Part shown: piece after piece, positions 41,730 through 50,877 of the stretch
Layout of the letters: each line of letters begins with the position of its first letter
How positions within the stretch are numbered: the stretch's first letter is position 1
Assembly: GCA_016714985.1 (NCBI GenBank)
Contig: JADKBS010000028.1
Coordinates: 1 to 64,000 of the forward strand
Source: Saprospiraceae bacterium
GTDB lineage: Bacteria; Bacteroidota; Bacteroidia; Chitinophagales; Saprospiraceae
Length of the DNA stretch: 64,000 bases
Direction of reading: 5' to 3'
Notes under the pieces: model-generated
Seen by the model: the letters and a program-made list of their open reading frames with translations, nothing else
The model's database searches: none
Told to the model about the DNA's origin: nothing
Made by a program: the position numbers and the translations under genes

Positions 41730-44392
41730 CTAATTCCCCTTCCCCAAAATCCCCTCAAAAAACTCCTTCCGTTTCTCCTTCCGTTCCCGTTTTCGCTCCA
41801 GCTTCTCGTTTTGGCGTTGTATGCGCTCCGATTCCTCGCTGCGAGCGCCCGTGCCGGACATCCGGCGGTCACGCTGGCCTTCTTCCCGGGCTGGTTCATC
41901 GAGGGGCACGTCGATTTCGAACCTGTGGTGTCTATGGCGTTGATGGAGTCCCTGGCGGCCACCATTGCCCGCAGGCGGGCGAGGTTCATTTGCCGGATGT
42001 CCTCTGGGATGGAGTCGAGCGGGATGTTCGTCCAATAGTCGATGGAATCGAGCACCCACCACCGTGGGGCGTAATGGTCTTGGCAACCGAAGGCCATGGC
42101 GGCCTCGCCAGTGAGGGGCGGGAAGCTCTCCTTTGTCCAGGCCTTGAAGGCGGGGTCGTCATAGGTGCTTTTCAGGAAGCGGCCCACGATGGGCAATGCG
42201 GTGGCACCGCCCTGCCCAAGCCTCGTGGAGCGCCAGCGCACCAGCGGCTGCTCGGCACCTACCCATGAGCCCACAACGATGCTCGGCGTAAAGCAGAGGA
42301 ACCAGCCGTCTGAGTTGTTGTCGGTGGTACCCGTTTTGCCAGCGGCGTGCAGGAAGCGGAAGTCGGAGTTCTGCAGCCAGCGCAGGCGGCCACCCGTGCC
42401 GCCGTCCACCACGCCCTGGAGCAGGTGGCGCACCATGTCGGCGTGTTGCTCCTGCAATACCCTCGTGAAGCTGCGGGGGTCGGGCGACTCGAACTGGGCG
42501 ATGGGCTTGCCGTCCTTGGTCTCGATGCGGGAGAGCATGGTCAGCTTTGGCTGCACGCCCCGGTTGGCGAAGACTGAGAAGAGCCGCACCATCTCGAACA
42601 AGGTAGCGTCCACGGCACCGAGGGCGATGCCCGGCTCACGGGGGATTTCGGCGGTGATGCCCATGCGCTTGGCAAGGGCCATTACAGAGTCAATGCCCAC
42701 GCTGTCGTGCAGGATGAGCTGCACGGCGGTGGTATTCACGGACATGCGCATGCCGCCCATCATGGAGTAGCTGCCGCCGTATTTGCCGTCGGCGTTGCGG
42801 GGCGCCCAGTTGTCCCATTCGGGATAGGTCTTGAATTCGTTGCTCAGCCGCTCGCAGGGCGACACCCCCTGCTCCATGGCCTTGGCATAGACCACAGGCT
42901 TGAAGGTGGAGCCTACCTGCCGCAGGGCGTTCACGTGGTCGAACTTGAAATGCTTGAAATTGATGCCGCCCACCCAGGCTAATATCTTGCCCGTGTGCGG
43001 GTCGGCGGCCAGCAGGCCCGTGTTCAGGATGGAAAGGTAGTATTTCAGGGAGTCGAGCGGCGACATCAGGGTGTCCTGGTCCTGCGTCTCGGTGTCCCAA
43101 CTGAAGACGGTCATCTTGGTGGGCGTCATGAAATTGGAGTCAATCTGCTCCTCGGTCAGGCCACGCTCCTTCAGCAGCTTGTAGCGTTCGGTCAGTTTTT
43201 TCTGCTCTTGGAGCAATTCCTCGCTGCCATAAGTCACGGCATCTTTCCCATAGCCCTTGAAGTGCTCAATGAACTTCTTTTGCAAGTCCTTCATCTGGAA
43301 CTGTACAGCTTCCTCGGCGTGGTCTTGCAGTTTGGAGTTGATGGTGGTGTAAATCTTGAGGCCGTCGGTGTAGAGGTTGTAGGGCCTGCCGTCGGGATGG
43401 TTGTATTTTTTCAGTTCCTCGTCCAATTGGAGGCGAAGCGTCTCCCGGAAGTAGGTGGCCTTGCCGTCGTTGTGGGTTTCGATGAAATATTTCGTGACAA
43501 CGGGCAGCTCGGAGAGGGAGTCAGCGGCGGCTTGTTCCAGCTTGCCGTACTTGACCATCTGGCCGAAGACGACGTTGCGGCGCTCCTTGGCCCGCTCCGG
43601 GTTGCGCACGGGGTTGTAGGCGGTGTTGGCCTTGAGCATCCCGACCAGCGTGGCGGCCTCCTCTATTTTTATGTCAAAAGGCGTGGTGGAAAAAAAGCGC
43701 TGGGCTGCGATTTTTATCCCAAAAACATTCTCGCCATAGGGCACTGTGTTGAGGTAAAGGGCGAGTATCTGGTTTTTGTCATAGACCTTCTCCAGCCGTC
43801 GGGCCACTATCATTTCCTTGAACTTGGCCACGGGCGTGGTCAGCTTGCCGAGGCGCTTGCGGGGGTAGAGGTTCTTGGCCAATTGCTGGCTGATGGTGCT
43901 GCCGCCGCCGCCCGATTCGTCGCCCGCCAAGATGCTGCGAAACAGCACCCGGAAAGTGGCCCGGAGGTCAACGCCGCCATGCTCGAAGAAGCGGGCGTCC
44001 TCCGTTGCGATGAGCGCCTCCACGATGTGCGGCGAGATGCTGTCGAGGCTGGTGGGCAGGCGATTTTCGATGAAATACTTGCCCAGCAGCACGCTGTCGG
44101 CGGTATAGACTTCACTGGCCACGCTCTGGTTGAGGTTGCGGAGGTCGGACTTCGAGGCCACGTGGCCAAATACCCCGATGAGGATGGCGAAGATGAACAG
44201 CAGTACGCTGCCAAATCCCACGGCGAAGATGGAACCCACCCAAAAGATGAATTTTGCGAGCCGGGGCGAGCGCTCCTGCAACTTGCGGTAACGCTGCACA
44301 ACGGGGCGCACGAAGGGATACAGGAAGGTTTTGAAGCCTTGCCATTTGTCCCTTAAAAATCCTTGTGAAGACTCAGTTCTTTTGTTTTTCAT
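41730..44392 (-). CDS. penicillin-binding protein 1A (transglycosylase/transpeptidase)
   Basis: A class A PBP of about 887 residues that polymerises and cross-links peptidoglycan. After a membrane anchor (FIFWVGSIFAVGFGSVLLFI) comes the GT51 domain (ATEDARFFEHGGVD, GGSTISQQLAKN), then the transpeptidase with S-T-F-K (QVGSTFKPVVY), S-V-N and K-T-G-T (HAAGKTGTTDNN). The frame is broken near 41920, where one more A in the AA run would give a charged tail (ERIQRQNEKLERKRERKEKR to FEGILGKGN, stop at 41730) typical of the family; unrepaired it runs to 41669. The indel looks like a sequencing error. Start at ATG 44392. Confidence 0.92.
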
Positions 44393-44426
44393 GTAGTTGA
44401 ATGGTGTGCAGGGCAAATGTAGTTAG

Positions 44427-44475
44427 GAGTTGCGAGTTTCGAGTTGCGAGTTGCGAGTTGGGGGCTGCCAGTTGG
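44427..44475. repeat. left inverted heptad arm of the four-helix-bundle locus A
   Basis: Words GAGTTGC, GAGTTTC, GAGTTGC, GAGTTGC, GAGTTG in exact 7-base phase (44427-44460), followed by a short CTGCCAGTTGG. Its reverse complement is found at 44933-44964 (27 of 32 identical). Confidence 0.85.
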
Positions 44476-44532
44476 TAATTGTTTGGTAAGGTTTCAAAAA
44501 ATGCTGACATTGGCAATCTTAAAAACATTGCT

Positions 44533-44889
44533 ATGAAGAATTTCAAAAAGCTCATTATTTGGCAAAAAGGCATGCGAATTGTTGATTTGACTTATAAAAT
44601 GACCGATACTTTTCCGAGCGCTGAAAAGTTTGGCCTTTCATCCCAATGCCAAAAGGCAGCTGTCAGCATCCCTTCAAACATTGCTGAGGGCAGCAGCAGG
44701 CAAAGCCAAAAAGACGAGTTCCGTTTCATGGAAATTGCTTTAGGTTCCAGTTTTGAACTTGAGACACAAACATTGGTGGCCCAAATGCGGAATTACTCAT
44801 CCATCGAAATCATCACTGAACTGCTCAACGAGATTGACCAAGAACAAAGGATGCTGATGAAATACATGGAAAAAATAGCTCCTAAATAA
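44533..44889 (+). CDS. four-helix-bundle protein (23S rRNA-IVS/S23 family), locus A
   Basis: A 118-residue helical protein of the S23/four-helix-bundle family (TIGR02436-like). Signature parts are KKLIIWQKGMRIVDLTYKMT, FPSAEKFGLSSQCQKAAVSI, PSNIAEGSSRQS and FRFMEIALGSSFELETQTLV. The family was named after proteins encoded in intervening sequences of 23S rRNA and is structurally related to Avd, the accessory protein of diversity-generating retroelements. Here it is not in an rRNA but lies between inverted heptad arms. ATG 44533 was chosen; 44479 would add 18 residues with no family match. Confidence 0.9.
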   Translation: MKNFKKLIIWQKGMRIVDLTYKMTDTFPSAEKFGLSSQCQKAAVSIPSNIAEGSSRQSQKDEFRFMEIALGSSFELETQTLVAQMRNYSSIEIITELLNEIDQEQRMLMKYMEKIAPK

Positions 44890-44932
44890 GCCTCAAAAAT
44901 CACTTCTGGCAATTCGATAATGGCCTCTCACT

Positions 44933-44964
44933 ACTCGAAACTCGAAACTGGCAACTCGAAACTC
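44933..44964. repeat. right inverted heptad arm of locus A
   Basis: Words ACTCGAA, ACTCGAA, ACTGGCA, ACTCGAA, ACTC in 7-base phase; reverse complement of the left arm at 27 of 32 positions. Confidence 0.85.
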
Positions 44965-44997
44965 TATTGTAATACCTTTGCTCCGCAAAATGTTCGC

Positions 44998-46632
44998 ATG
45001 TTGAAACCCTTGCGCAGTTTGTTGGCCAACCCTCAAACCCTCCTACTATTGGCAGGGGGCCTGCTGCTATTGCCCGCACTCCTCACCAACCTTGGCCTCT
45101 TGGCCCTCTACGCTGACGAGGGCATCCGGGCGCAAGTGGCCATGGAAATGGACATCTCCGGCAACCTCATCACGCCCACCCTGTTCGGCGAGCTGTACTA
45201 CAACAAACCACCGCTCTACAATTGGCTGCTGCTCGCCCTCTTCCAACTCACGGGCCGCAACGACGAGTTCATCGTGCGCTTGCCGACGGTGATTTTCCTG
45301 CTGGCCTATGTTTCCACAATTTATTTCATTGTAAAAAAGCACTTGCAGCCCAGCACCCACGCCCCCCAATCCGCAATCCGCAATCCGCAATCCGCAATCT
45401 TAACTCCTCTCGCCTTCCTCACCTGCGGCCGCATCCTCTACTACGATTCCATGCTGGGGCTGATTGACACCAGTTTTTCATGGGTCATTTACGGGATGTT
45501 CATGGTCATTTATTCGCAAGGCGAAAAGGAAAGGTATGGGCGATTGTTCACAGGGGCGTACCTGCTGGCGGCCATCGGCTTTTTGCTGAAGGCATTGCCC
45601 GCTTTGGTCTTCCTTGGCATTGCCCTTTTGACTTATTTTATTTGGGTCAAAAAATGGCGCAAGCTGTTCTCCTTGGCGCACCTCGGTGGCATGGCGGTTT
45701 TTGTGGCAGTGGTTGGCAGTTATTATGCTCTGTATGCGCAGCAAAACGGCCTCTCTACCCTGCTCGGCATCATGTTCGACGAGTCGGCGAAGCGCACCTT
45801 CGTGGGGCATGGCATGGGCAAGACGGTGCTGCACCTGTTCACTTTCCCTTTCGAGACCCTGTACCATTTTCTGCCTTGGACGCTGTTTGCGATTTACCTG
45901 TTTCGCAAAAATGCGCTGGCGCAAATCAAGTCAAACAGGTTCATCAGCTGGAATGCTTTGGTGCTGATGACGACCATTCTCCCCTATTGGGCATCCGTGG
46001 AGGTCTATCCCCGCTACCTGCTCATGCAAGTGCCGCTGCTGTTCACGGTGCTGATTTTTCTCCATCAAAAAAACAAGGAGGTAGGCACGGCGATGGTGCG
46101 CTGGGTGGAGGGGGCGTTTCAGGTGCTTTGCTGGGGGATGCTGGTGGCTTGCTTCGTGCCGCTATTTGTCAAGGAATTTGCGGGGCAACCAAACCTTTAT
46201 CCCAAGGTCGCTTTCTTGGCCATTTCAACGGCCCTGCTCATTTGGTGCTACCGCAAATGGTCGGCACATCGAATGTTGGTTTTCGCCGTGGTGCTGCTGA
46301 TTGGCAGGATTGGCCTCAATTGGTTCATCGTCCCCAATCGCATTGGCGTTGACTTCAACAATGAGGTACGAAAAACCACTCTGGCCGCTACCGATAAAAT
46401 GGGCAATTCACCCATTGTCATTTATAAAAACAGCCTTGGTTTCCAGCCTGTCACGGGATATTATTTCACCCGTGAAACCGGGCAAATCATGCGCAAGCAA
46501 AACGATGGCGATTTCGATAAATCCCTGTTCTACCTCATGGACACGACGCAATACACCCGTCCGCACGAGACCGTTGCCAAGGTGCGCATTATGTGGCGAG
46601 ACGGAGAAATGGCTGTCGTAAAAATAAAATGA
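44998..46632 (+). CDS. PMT/ArnT-type membrane glycosyltransferase
   Basis: A 544-residue GT-C glycosyltransferase with about a dozen membrane helices. The catalytic aspartate-glutamate motif lies in the first periplasmic loop (ALYADEGIRAQVAMEM), followed by TPTLFGELYYNKPPLYNWLL, the usual pattern for lipid-linked sugar transfer. It should move a sugar from an undecaprenyl carrier onto a protein or lipid. Near residues 125-135 the loop is encoded by four exact copies of AATCCGC (45368-45395) in frame. ATG 44998 is preferred because the frame further upstream is made of repeat-array sequence. Confidence 0.88.
   Translation: MLKPLRSLLANPQTLLLLAGGLLLLPALLTNLGLLALYADEGIRAQVAMEMDISGNLITPTLFGELYYNKPPLYNWLLLALFQLTGRNDEFIVRLPTVIFLLAYVSTIYFIVKKHLQPSTHAPQSAIRNPQSAILTPLAFLTCGRILYYDSMLGLIDTSFSWVIYGMFMVIYSQGEKERYGRLFTGAYLLAAIGFLLKALPALVFLGIALLTYFIWVKKWRKLFSLAHLGGMAVFVAVVGSYYALYAQQNGLSTLLGIMFDESAKRTFVGHGMGKTVLHLFTFPFETLYHFLPWTLFAIYLFRKNALAQIKSNRFISWNALVLMTTILPYWASVEVYPRYLLMQVPLLFTVLIFLHQKNKEVGTAMVRWVEGAFQVLCWGMLVACFVPLFVKEFAGQPNLYPKVAFLAISTALLIWCYRKWSAHRMLVFAVVLLIGRIGLNWFIVPNRIGVDFNNEVRKTTLAATDKMGNSPIVIYKNSLGFQPVTGYYFTRETGQIMRKQNDGDFDKSLFYLMDTTQYTRPHETVAKVRIMWRDGEMAVVKIK
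45368..45399. repeat. intragenic heptad array (AATCCGC x4)
   Basis: Four perfect tandem copies of AATCCGC followed by AATCTT, inside the PMT glycosyltransferase gene. The translation is the loop QSAIRNPQSAI. The same unit, inverted, is in the arrays of the GT2 gene (GGATTGC). Confidence 0.9.
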
Positions 46633-46694
46633 CGGCTTACAGTGTTGTCCACCATAAGCCGTCAACCGTAGGTCGTCTATCGTCCACCGTCAAA
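46631..46694. repeat. heptad array (GTCGTCTATC-type) at convergent gene ends
   Basis: GACGGCTTA pairs with TAAGCCGTC (46631-46639 and 46655-46663), and words AGCCGTC, AACCGTA, GGTCGTC, TATCGTC, CACCGTC follow in 7-base phase to 46691. It overlaps the stop codons of both convergent genes. Confidence 0.8.
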
Positions 46695-48129
46695 GATCCC
46701 ACCCCTTCCTGTACTCCCGCTTCACCCACTGGTTGGCGGGTTCAAAGTTCTTGCAGACGCCCTTTTCGGCATCCCAATCGAGGCGAACACGGCCCGGATA
46801 GTCGTAGGGCGCCCACCAGTCCGGCTGCTTGCCTTTTTGTAGTTTCTTGATGTCGTAGCAGCGCACGGCGAGGTTGCCAATGTTCAGCGTCTCGGTGAGC
46901 GGCACTGCGTACTCAAAGGGCGAAGTGGCTTCGCCAATGCCCTTGCAGGCGTCCGCCCAAATCTGCTGGTGCGACCCCTTGCGGCGGGGCAGCCAAGGTG
47001 TGGGTGGCTTCACTTCCTTCATGCGCTTGGTGGGCAGCAGGGTCGGGTTTTCGCCGAAGATGCCACACATCATCTTGCCCTTGGTGCCTTCGAGCAGCAC
47101 GCCGCCGTCCCAATTGCCGAAAGGCTCATCGGAACCCAGTTCGGCGGGGCGCATTGGGCGCAGGCCACCATCGTACCAGAAAAGCTCGAAGGCGGGCATG
47201 TTCTCCCTAGCGGCAAAGTCCATTTTCACGAAGCTGGAGGGCGGGCAGGAGTCGGTATAATTTTGTTCAACACCATTGAGCCAGACGGTGCTTGTGCTGG
47301 CCTCCACGCTGGTCGGCAAGCTGAGCTTCAAGGCCCGGTAAACAGGGTCAACGAGGTGGCAGCCCATGTCGCCAAAGGAGCCGGTGCCGTAGTCCCACCA
47401 GCCACGCCATGCGAAGGGCAGGTAGGCGGGGTCGTAGTCACGGTATTGGGCAGGGCCGAGCCAGAGGTCCCAGTCGAGGGTGGAAGGCACTTTAGCACCG
47501 TTCTTCGGCGTAGGAATGCCCTGCGGCCACACGGGGCGGTTTGTCCAGATGTGGGCACGGGTCACGTCGCCGATGGCACCGCTTTGTACCCATTCCACGA
47601 GTTCCCGGTTGCAGTCCATCGAGGCGCCTTGGTTCCCCATTTGGGTCACGACCTTGTGCTCCTTTGCTGCTTTCAGCAATGCCCGGCCTTCAAAAATGCT
47701 GTGAACCAGCGGCTTCTCCACATAGATGTGCTTGTTGCGCTTGATGGCGGCCATGGCCGTCACGGCGTGGGTGTGGTCGGGCGTGGTGACAACAACTGCG
47801 TCAATCTGCTTGTCCTGTGCGTCGAGCATCTTGCGGAAGTCACGGTAGTGGGGCACCTTCGGGAACATCTCGTAGGTTTCCTTGGCCCTTGCATCGTCCA
47901 CGTCGCAGAAGGCCACGAGGTTCTCGGTGTCCTTGAGTGCGTCACGGTGCGAATTGGCCCTGCCGCCTGCGCCGATAAGGGCGATGTTGAGCTTGTCGCT
48001 GGGGGCACGGAAGCCCTTGCCCAGCACGTGCCTTGGCACGATGAAAAAGCCCGCAGCGCCCAGCCCGGCAGTTTTCACGAAATCCCTCCTGTTGAAGGAG
48101 TTCTTCTTCTCTGTTGGTGTAGTTGACAT
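46690..48129 (-). CDS. Gfo/Idh/MocA-family oxidoreductase with Tat signal
   Basis: A 479-residue secreted oxidoreductase. Residues 13-35 form a twin-arginine signal (NRRDFVKTAGLGAAGFF) for export in the folded state. The Rossmann part follows (LNIALIGAGGRANSHRDAL, VAFCDVDDARAKE, VVVTTPDHTHAVTAMAA, YVEKPLVHSI), with a C-terminal alpha/beta domain (ALGGDYRxx-like MGCHLVDPVYRAL). Members act on sugars or inositols using NAD(P); the substrate is unknown. The family is much expanded in Bacteroidota. A dispersed repeat lies in its leader. Confidence 0.9.
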   Translation of the reverse strand: MSTTPTEKKNSFNRRDFVKTAGLGAAGFFIVPRHVLGKGFRAPSDKLNIALIGAGGRANSHRDALKDTENLVAFCDVDDARAKETYEMFPKVPHYRDFRKMLDAQDKQIDAVVVTTPDHTHAVTAMAAIKRNKHIYVEKPLVHSIFEGRALLKAAKEHKVVTQMGNQGASMDCNRELVEWVQSGAIGDVTRAHIWTNRPVWPQGIPTPKNGAKVPSTLDWDLWLGPAQYRDYDPAYLPFAWRGWWDYGTGSFGDMGCHLVDPVYRALKLSLPTSVEASTSTVWLNGVEQNYTDSCPPSSFVKMDFAARENMPAFELFWYDGGLRPMRPAELGSDEPFGNWDGGVLLEGTKGKMMCGIFGENPTLLPTKRMKEVKPPTPWLPRRKGSHQQIWADACKGIGEATSPFEYAVPLTETLNIGNLAVRCYDIKKLQKGKQPDWWAPYDYPGRVRLDWDAEKGVCKNFEPANQWVKREYRKGWDL

Positions 48130-48151
48130 GATTTAGATGATTTACGTTTTT

Positions 48152-48173
48152 GATCCCTTCGGGGATGACAAAG
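48152..48173 (-). repeat. dispersed palindromic repeat, copy 1
   Basis: On the minus strand this reads CTTTGTCATCCCCGAAGGGA, 18 of 22 positions identical with 57124-57145. It contains a small palindrome CCC-GAA-GGG-like core. Confidence 0.55.
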
Positions 48174-48341
48174 AATTACGATTGGATAACTGCTTGAAAT
48201 TCAATTAATTGCACTGAAATCAAAATCTACACTAATTTAGATTGGCTACTTATGTTGAAACAAGCTTACCCAATTGAGGCCGTTAAAGTAGCCGTTTTTG
48301 GAAAAATGGCTGTCCAATTTTGTGCAAGCGCCTGATGGCTG

Positions 48342-48711
48342 CTATTTTTTAAAAATGAAAAACACAGCCAGCACCAAGCAAGCAAAGCCAGCCAAGTGGT
48401 TCCATTTGAAAGTCTCCGTCTTGAACAGGGCAAGGGAAAACACCGTGAACACCGTCAGCGTGACGACTTCTTGTATCACTTTCAGTTCCATGAGTGAAAA
48501 CGGGCCGCCGTTCAGCTTATAGCCGATGCGATTGGCGGGCACCATGAGGCAGTACTCGAAAGAAGGCAATGCCCCAACTGATGAGGATAATGGCCAAGAG
48601 GCCGAGGTTCTCCGTCATCTTCATTTCCTTGAATTTAAGGTGGCCGTACCAAGCGAAAGTCATGAAGGTATTGGAAAGAATTAGCAACAAAATGGTCTGA
48701 ACAGCTTTCAT
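48342..48711 (-). CDS. DMT-family membrane protein (DUF486), frameshifted
   Basis: A small four-helix membrane protein of about 122 residues when repaired. The N-terminal half (KAVQTILLLILSNTFMTFAW, GLLAIILISWGIAFF) and C-terminal half (EYCLMVPANRIGYK, LMELKVIQEVVTLTVFTVFS, AGFACLVLAVFFIF) are in different frames; removing one A from the run at 48559-48561 joins them as GIAFFEYCLMVPANRIG, the normal DUF486 sequence. Most likely a sequencing insertion. Transport substrate unknown. Confidence 0.82.
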
Positions 48712-48940
48712 TGGAATCAGTTTTGCAAGGAAGCAAAGATAAATGCTTCCAACCCGCTGGCCGGAATAGGCTACCAGAAAACAGCGTTTAAAAGTTTTTG
48801 AATATCTTCGCCCCCGTTTTTCGCTTCACAACGACTTGGTAATTCACGAAACTTGACAAAAAAGGGAAAGTGGGAATCCTACTACACAATGAGTTGGCCT
48901 TGCCGCTTGCCCATCGTTTTTTAAAGAAAAACAACATTGC

Positions 48941-50619
48941 ATGAGTCAGTTTACGCCTTTTAAGCACCCATACCCCACCGATAAAAAATATGCTCAAAAA
49001 GTGGCCTACTTCAGCATGGAGTTCGCCATTGACCAAGCATTGAAAATCTACTCAGGTGGCCTCGGCTACTTGGCAGGCTCGCACATGCGCAGCGCCTACG
49101 ACCTCAAGCAGAACCTGATTGGCATCGGGATACTCTGGAAGTTTGGCTACTATGACCAAGTGCACAATTCCAACGGGGAAATGGACGTGCTGTTCATGGA
49201 ACGCCAGTACAACTTCCTCGTGGACACGGGCATTGATTTCAGCATTCAGGTGAACAAGCACGACATCATGGTGAAGGTTTGGTACCTGCCACCGCACGTG
49301 TTTGGTTCGGCACCGCTGTTCCTGCTGTCCACCATCCACCCACAGAACGACTACTTGGCACAGACCGTCTGCCACCGCCTTTACTCCAACAACATGGAGG
49401 CAAAAGTGGCGCAGTCCATCCTGCTCGGCATGGGTGGGGCAAAGCTGTTGGATATTCTTGGCTACGACGCCGATGTTTACCACCTGAACGAGGCACATGC
49501 CTTGCCTGCCGCATTTCATCTCTACGATAAATTTGGCGTACTGGACGAAGTGCGCAAGCGCATGGTCTTCACTACGCACACGCCCGTGGAGGCTGGCAAC
49601 GAAAAGCACGACATCCACCTGCTGGAGCGCATGAGCTTCTTCGGCAACGTGACGTTGAGTGAGGTGCGCCGCATCACGGGCATCGCCGACGAGGTATTCA
49701 ACCACTCACTGGCGGCACTGCGCTTGGCCCGCATGTCGAACGGTGTATCGAAAATCCACGGCGAGGTATCCCGTCTGATGTGGGGCGGCTACGACAATAT
49801 CTGCCCTATCAGCCATGTCACCAATGCGCAGAACCATGCCTACTGGCACGACCCCGAATTGGATGCCGCCCTTGAAAGCGGCGACGACGATGCACTCGAT
49901 GCACGCAAGACGGAGTTGAAACTTCGCTTGTTTGAAATAGTGGCCGACCAAACGGGCAAGATTTTCCAGCCCGATGTGCTCACGGTCGTGTGGGCAAGGC
50001 GCTATGCTGGCTACAAGCGGGCCGACCTCATCACCCGTGACCTCGAAGACTTCGAGCGCCTGTTGAACAACACCGACTTCCCCATCCAGGTCATCTGGGC
50101 GGGCAAACCTTACCCAATGGACTACGAGGCCATCGGCACCTTCAACAAGCTCGTACACATATCGAAAAGGTATCCGAACGTGGCCGTCATTACGGGCTAC
50201 GAGCTTTCCCTGTCCAAGATCATGAAACAGGGCAGCGACATCTGGCTGAACAACCCTCGCATCCCACGGGAAGCATCTGGCACTAGCGGTATGACCGCCG
50301 CCATGAACGCCAGCGTGAACCTTTCCACTTGGGATGGTTGGATACCGGAGTTCGCCAGCCACGGCCACAATGCCTTCGTCACCGAGCGGGCAGACCTCAC
50401 TTGGTCAGAAGACACCCAAGACGAATTCGACCGCACGAACCTCATTCATTGCCTGGAAAAAGAGATTATGCCGCTTTATTATAAAAGCGCAAGAAATGGC
50501 TCGCCATTGTGAAAAACAGCATGAAGGAGGTTGTCACCTTTTTCGACTCCGACCGCATGGCCGATGAGTACTATAGGAAAATGTACAAGGTGGGGGCGAA
50601 GAAATTGGAGCTTGTATAG
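48941..50619 (+). CDS. glgP: alpha-glucan phosphorylase, short form, with a frameshift near the end
   Basis: A 559-residue (repaired) GT35-like protein: AYFSMEFAIDQALKIYSGGLGYLAGSH region, HLNEAHALPAAF, FTTHTPVEAGNEKHD, WARRYAGYKRADL, VIWAGKPYP and WLNNPRIPREASGTSGM. It would release glucose 1-phosphate from glycogen-like glucans. In the motif around the cofactor the lysine expected for PLP (GTSGMKA in related enzymes) is threonine T452 (GTSGMTAAMN), so PLP binding is in doubt. A missing A near 50490-50497 breaks the last 40 codons; the repaired tail runs to VGAKKLELV, stop 50617-50619. Confidence 0.85.
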
Positions 50620-50623
50620 ATAG

Positions 50624-50877
50624 TTAAAAGTTGGCAGTTCGACAGTGGGCAGTCAGTTTGCCAGTTGTTTAGCAGTGCACTGCATCCAATAAAAAGCGGT
50701 AGCATCTTTCAAGGTGCTACCGCTTTATCATTCAACAGTGACTGGACTCATGGACTGCCCACTGCCCACTGTCGAACTGCCAACTATCTGATAACCGCTT
50801 TATCATTTAGCAGTGACTGGGCTCATGGACTGCCGACTGACTGCCCACTGTCGAACCGCCAACTATCTGATAACCGT
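50624..50877. repeat. compound inverted heptad array with 75-bp duplication
   Basis: Left arm 50624-50670 (AGTTGGC, AGTTCGA, CAGTGGG, CAGTCAG) and two right copies (about 50730-50792 and 50805-50867) with ACTGCCC, ACTGCCC, ACTGTCG, AACTGCC, AACTATC. The right copies repeat at a 75-bp period from 50719 and 50794. A terminator-like hairpin sits between the arms. The last 14 bases of the neighbouring CHU_C gene are included in the duplication. Confidence 0.85.
50693..50726. terminator. hairpin inside the compound array
   Basis: AAAGCGGTAGCA pairs with TGCTACCGCTTT around ten bases, between convergent glgP and CHU_C genes; flanking A and T runs suit a bidirectional terminator. Confidence 0.75.

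Noticed and set aside
42995..44356. 453-codon plus-strand open frame opposite PBP1A
   Set aside because: Shadow of the PBP1A coding strand; no domain and implausible composition.
46969..48126. Long plus-strand open frame opposite the Gfo/Idh/MocA gene
   Set aside because: Shadow frame without recognisable domains; the minus-strand oxidoreductase has a Tat signal and full Rossmann motifs.
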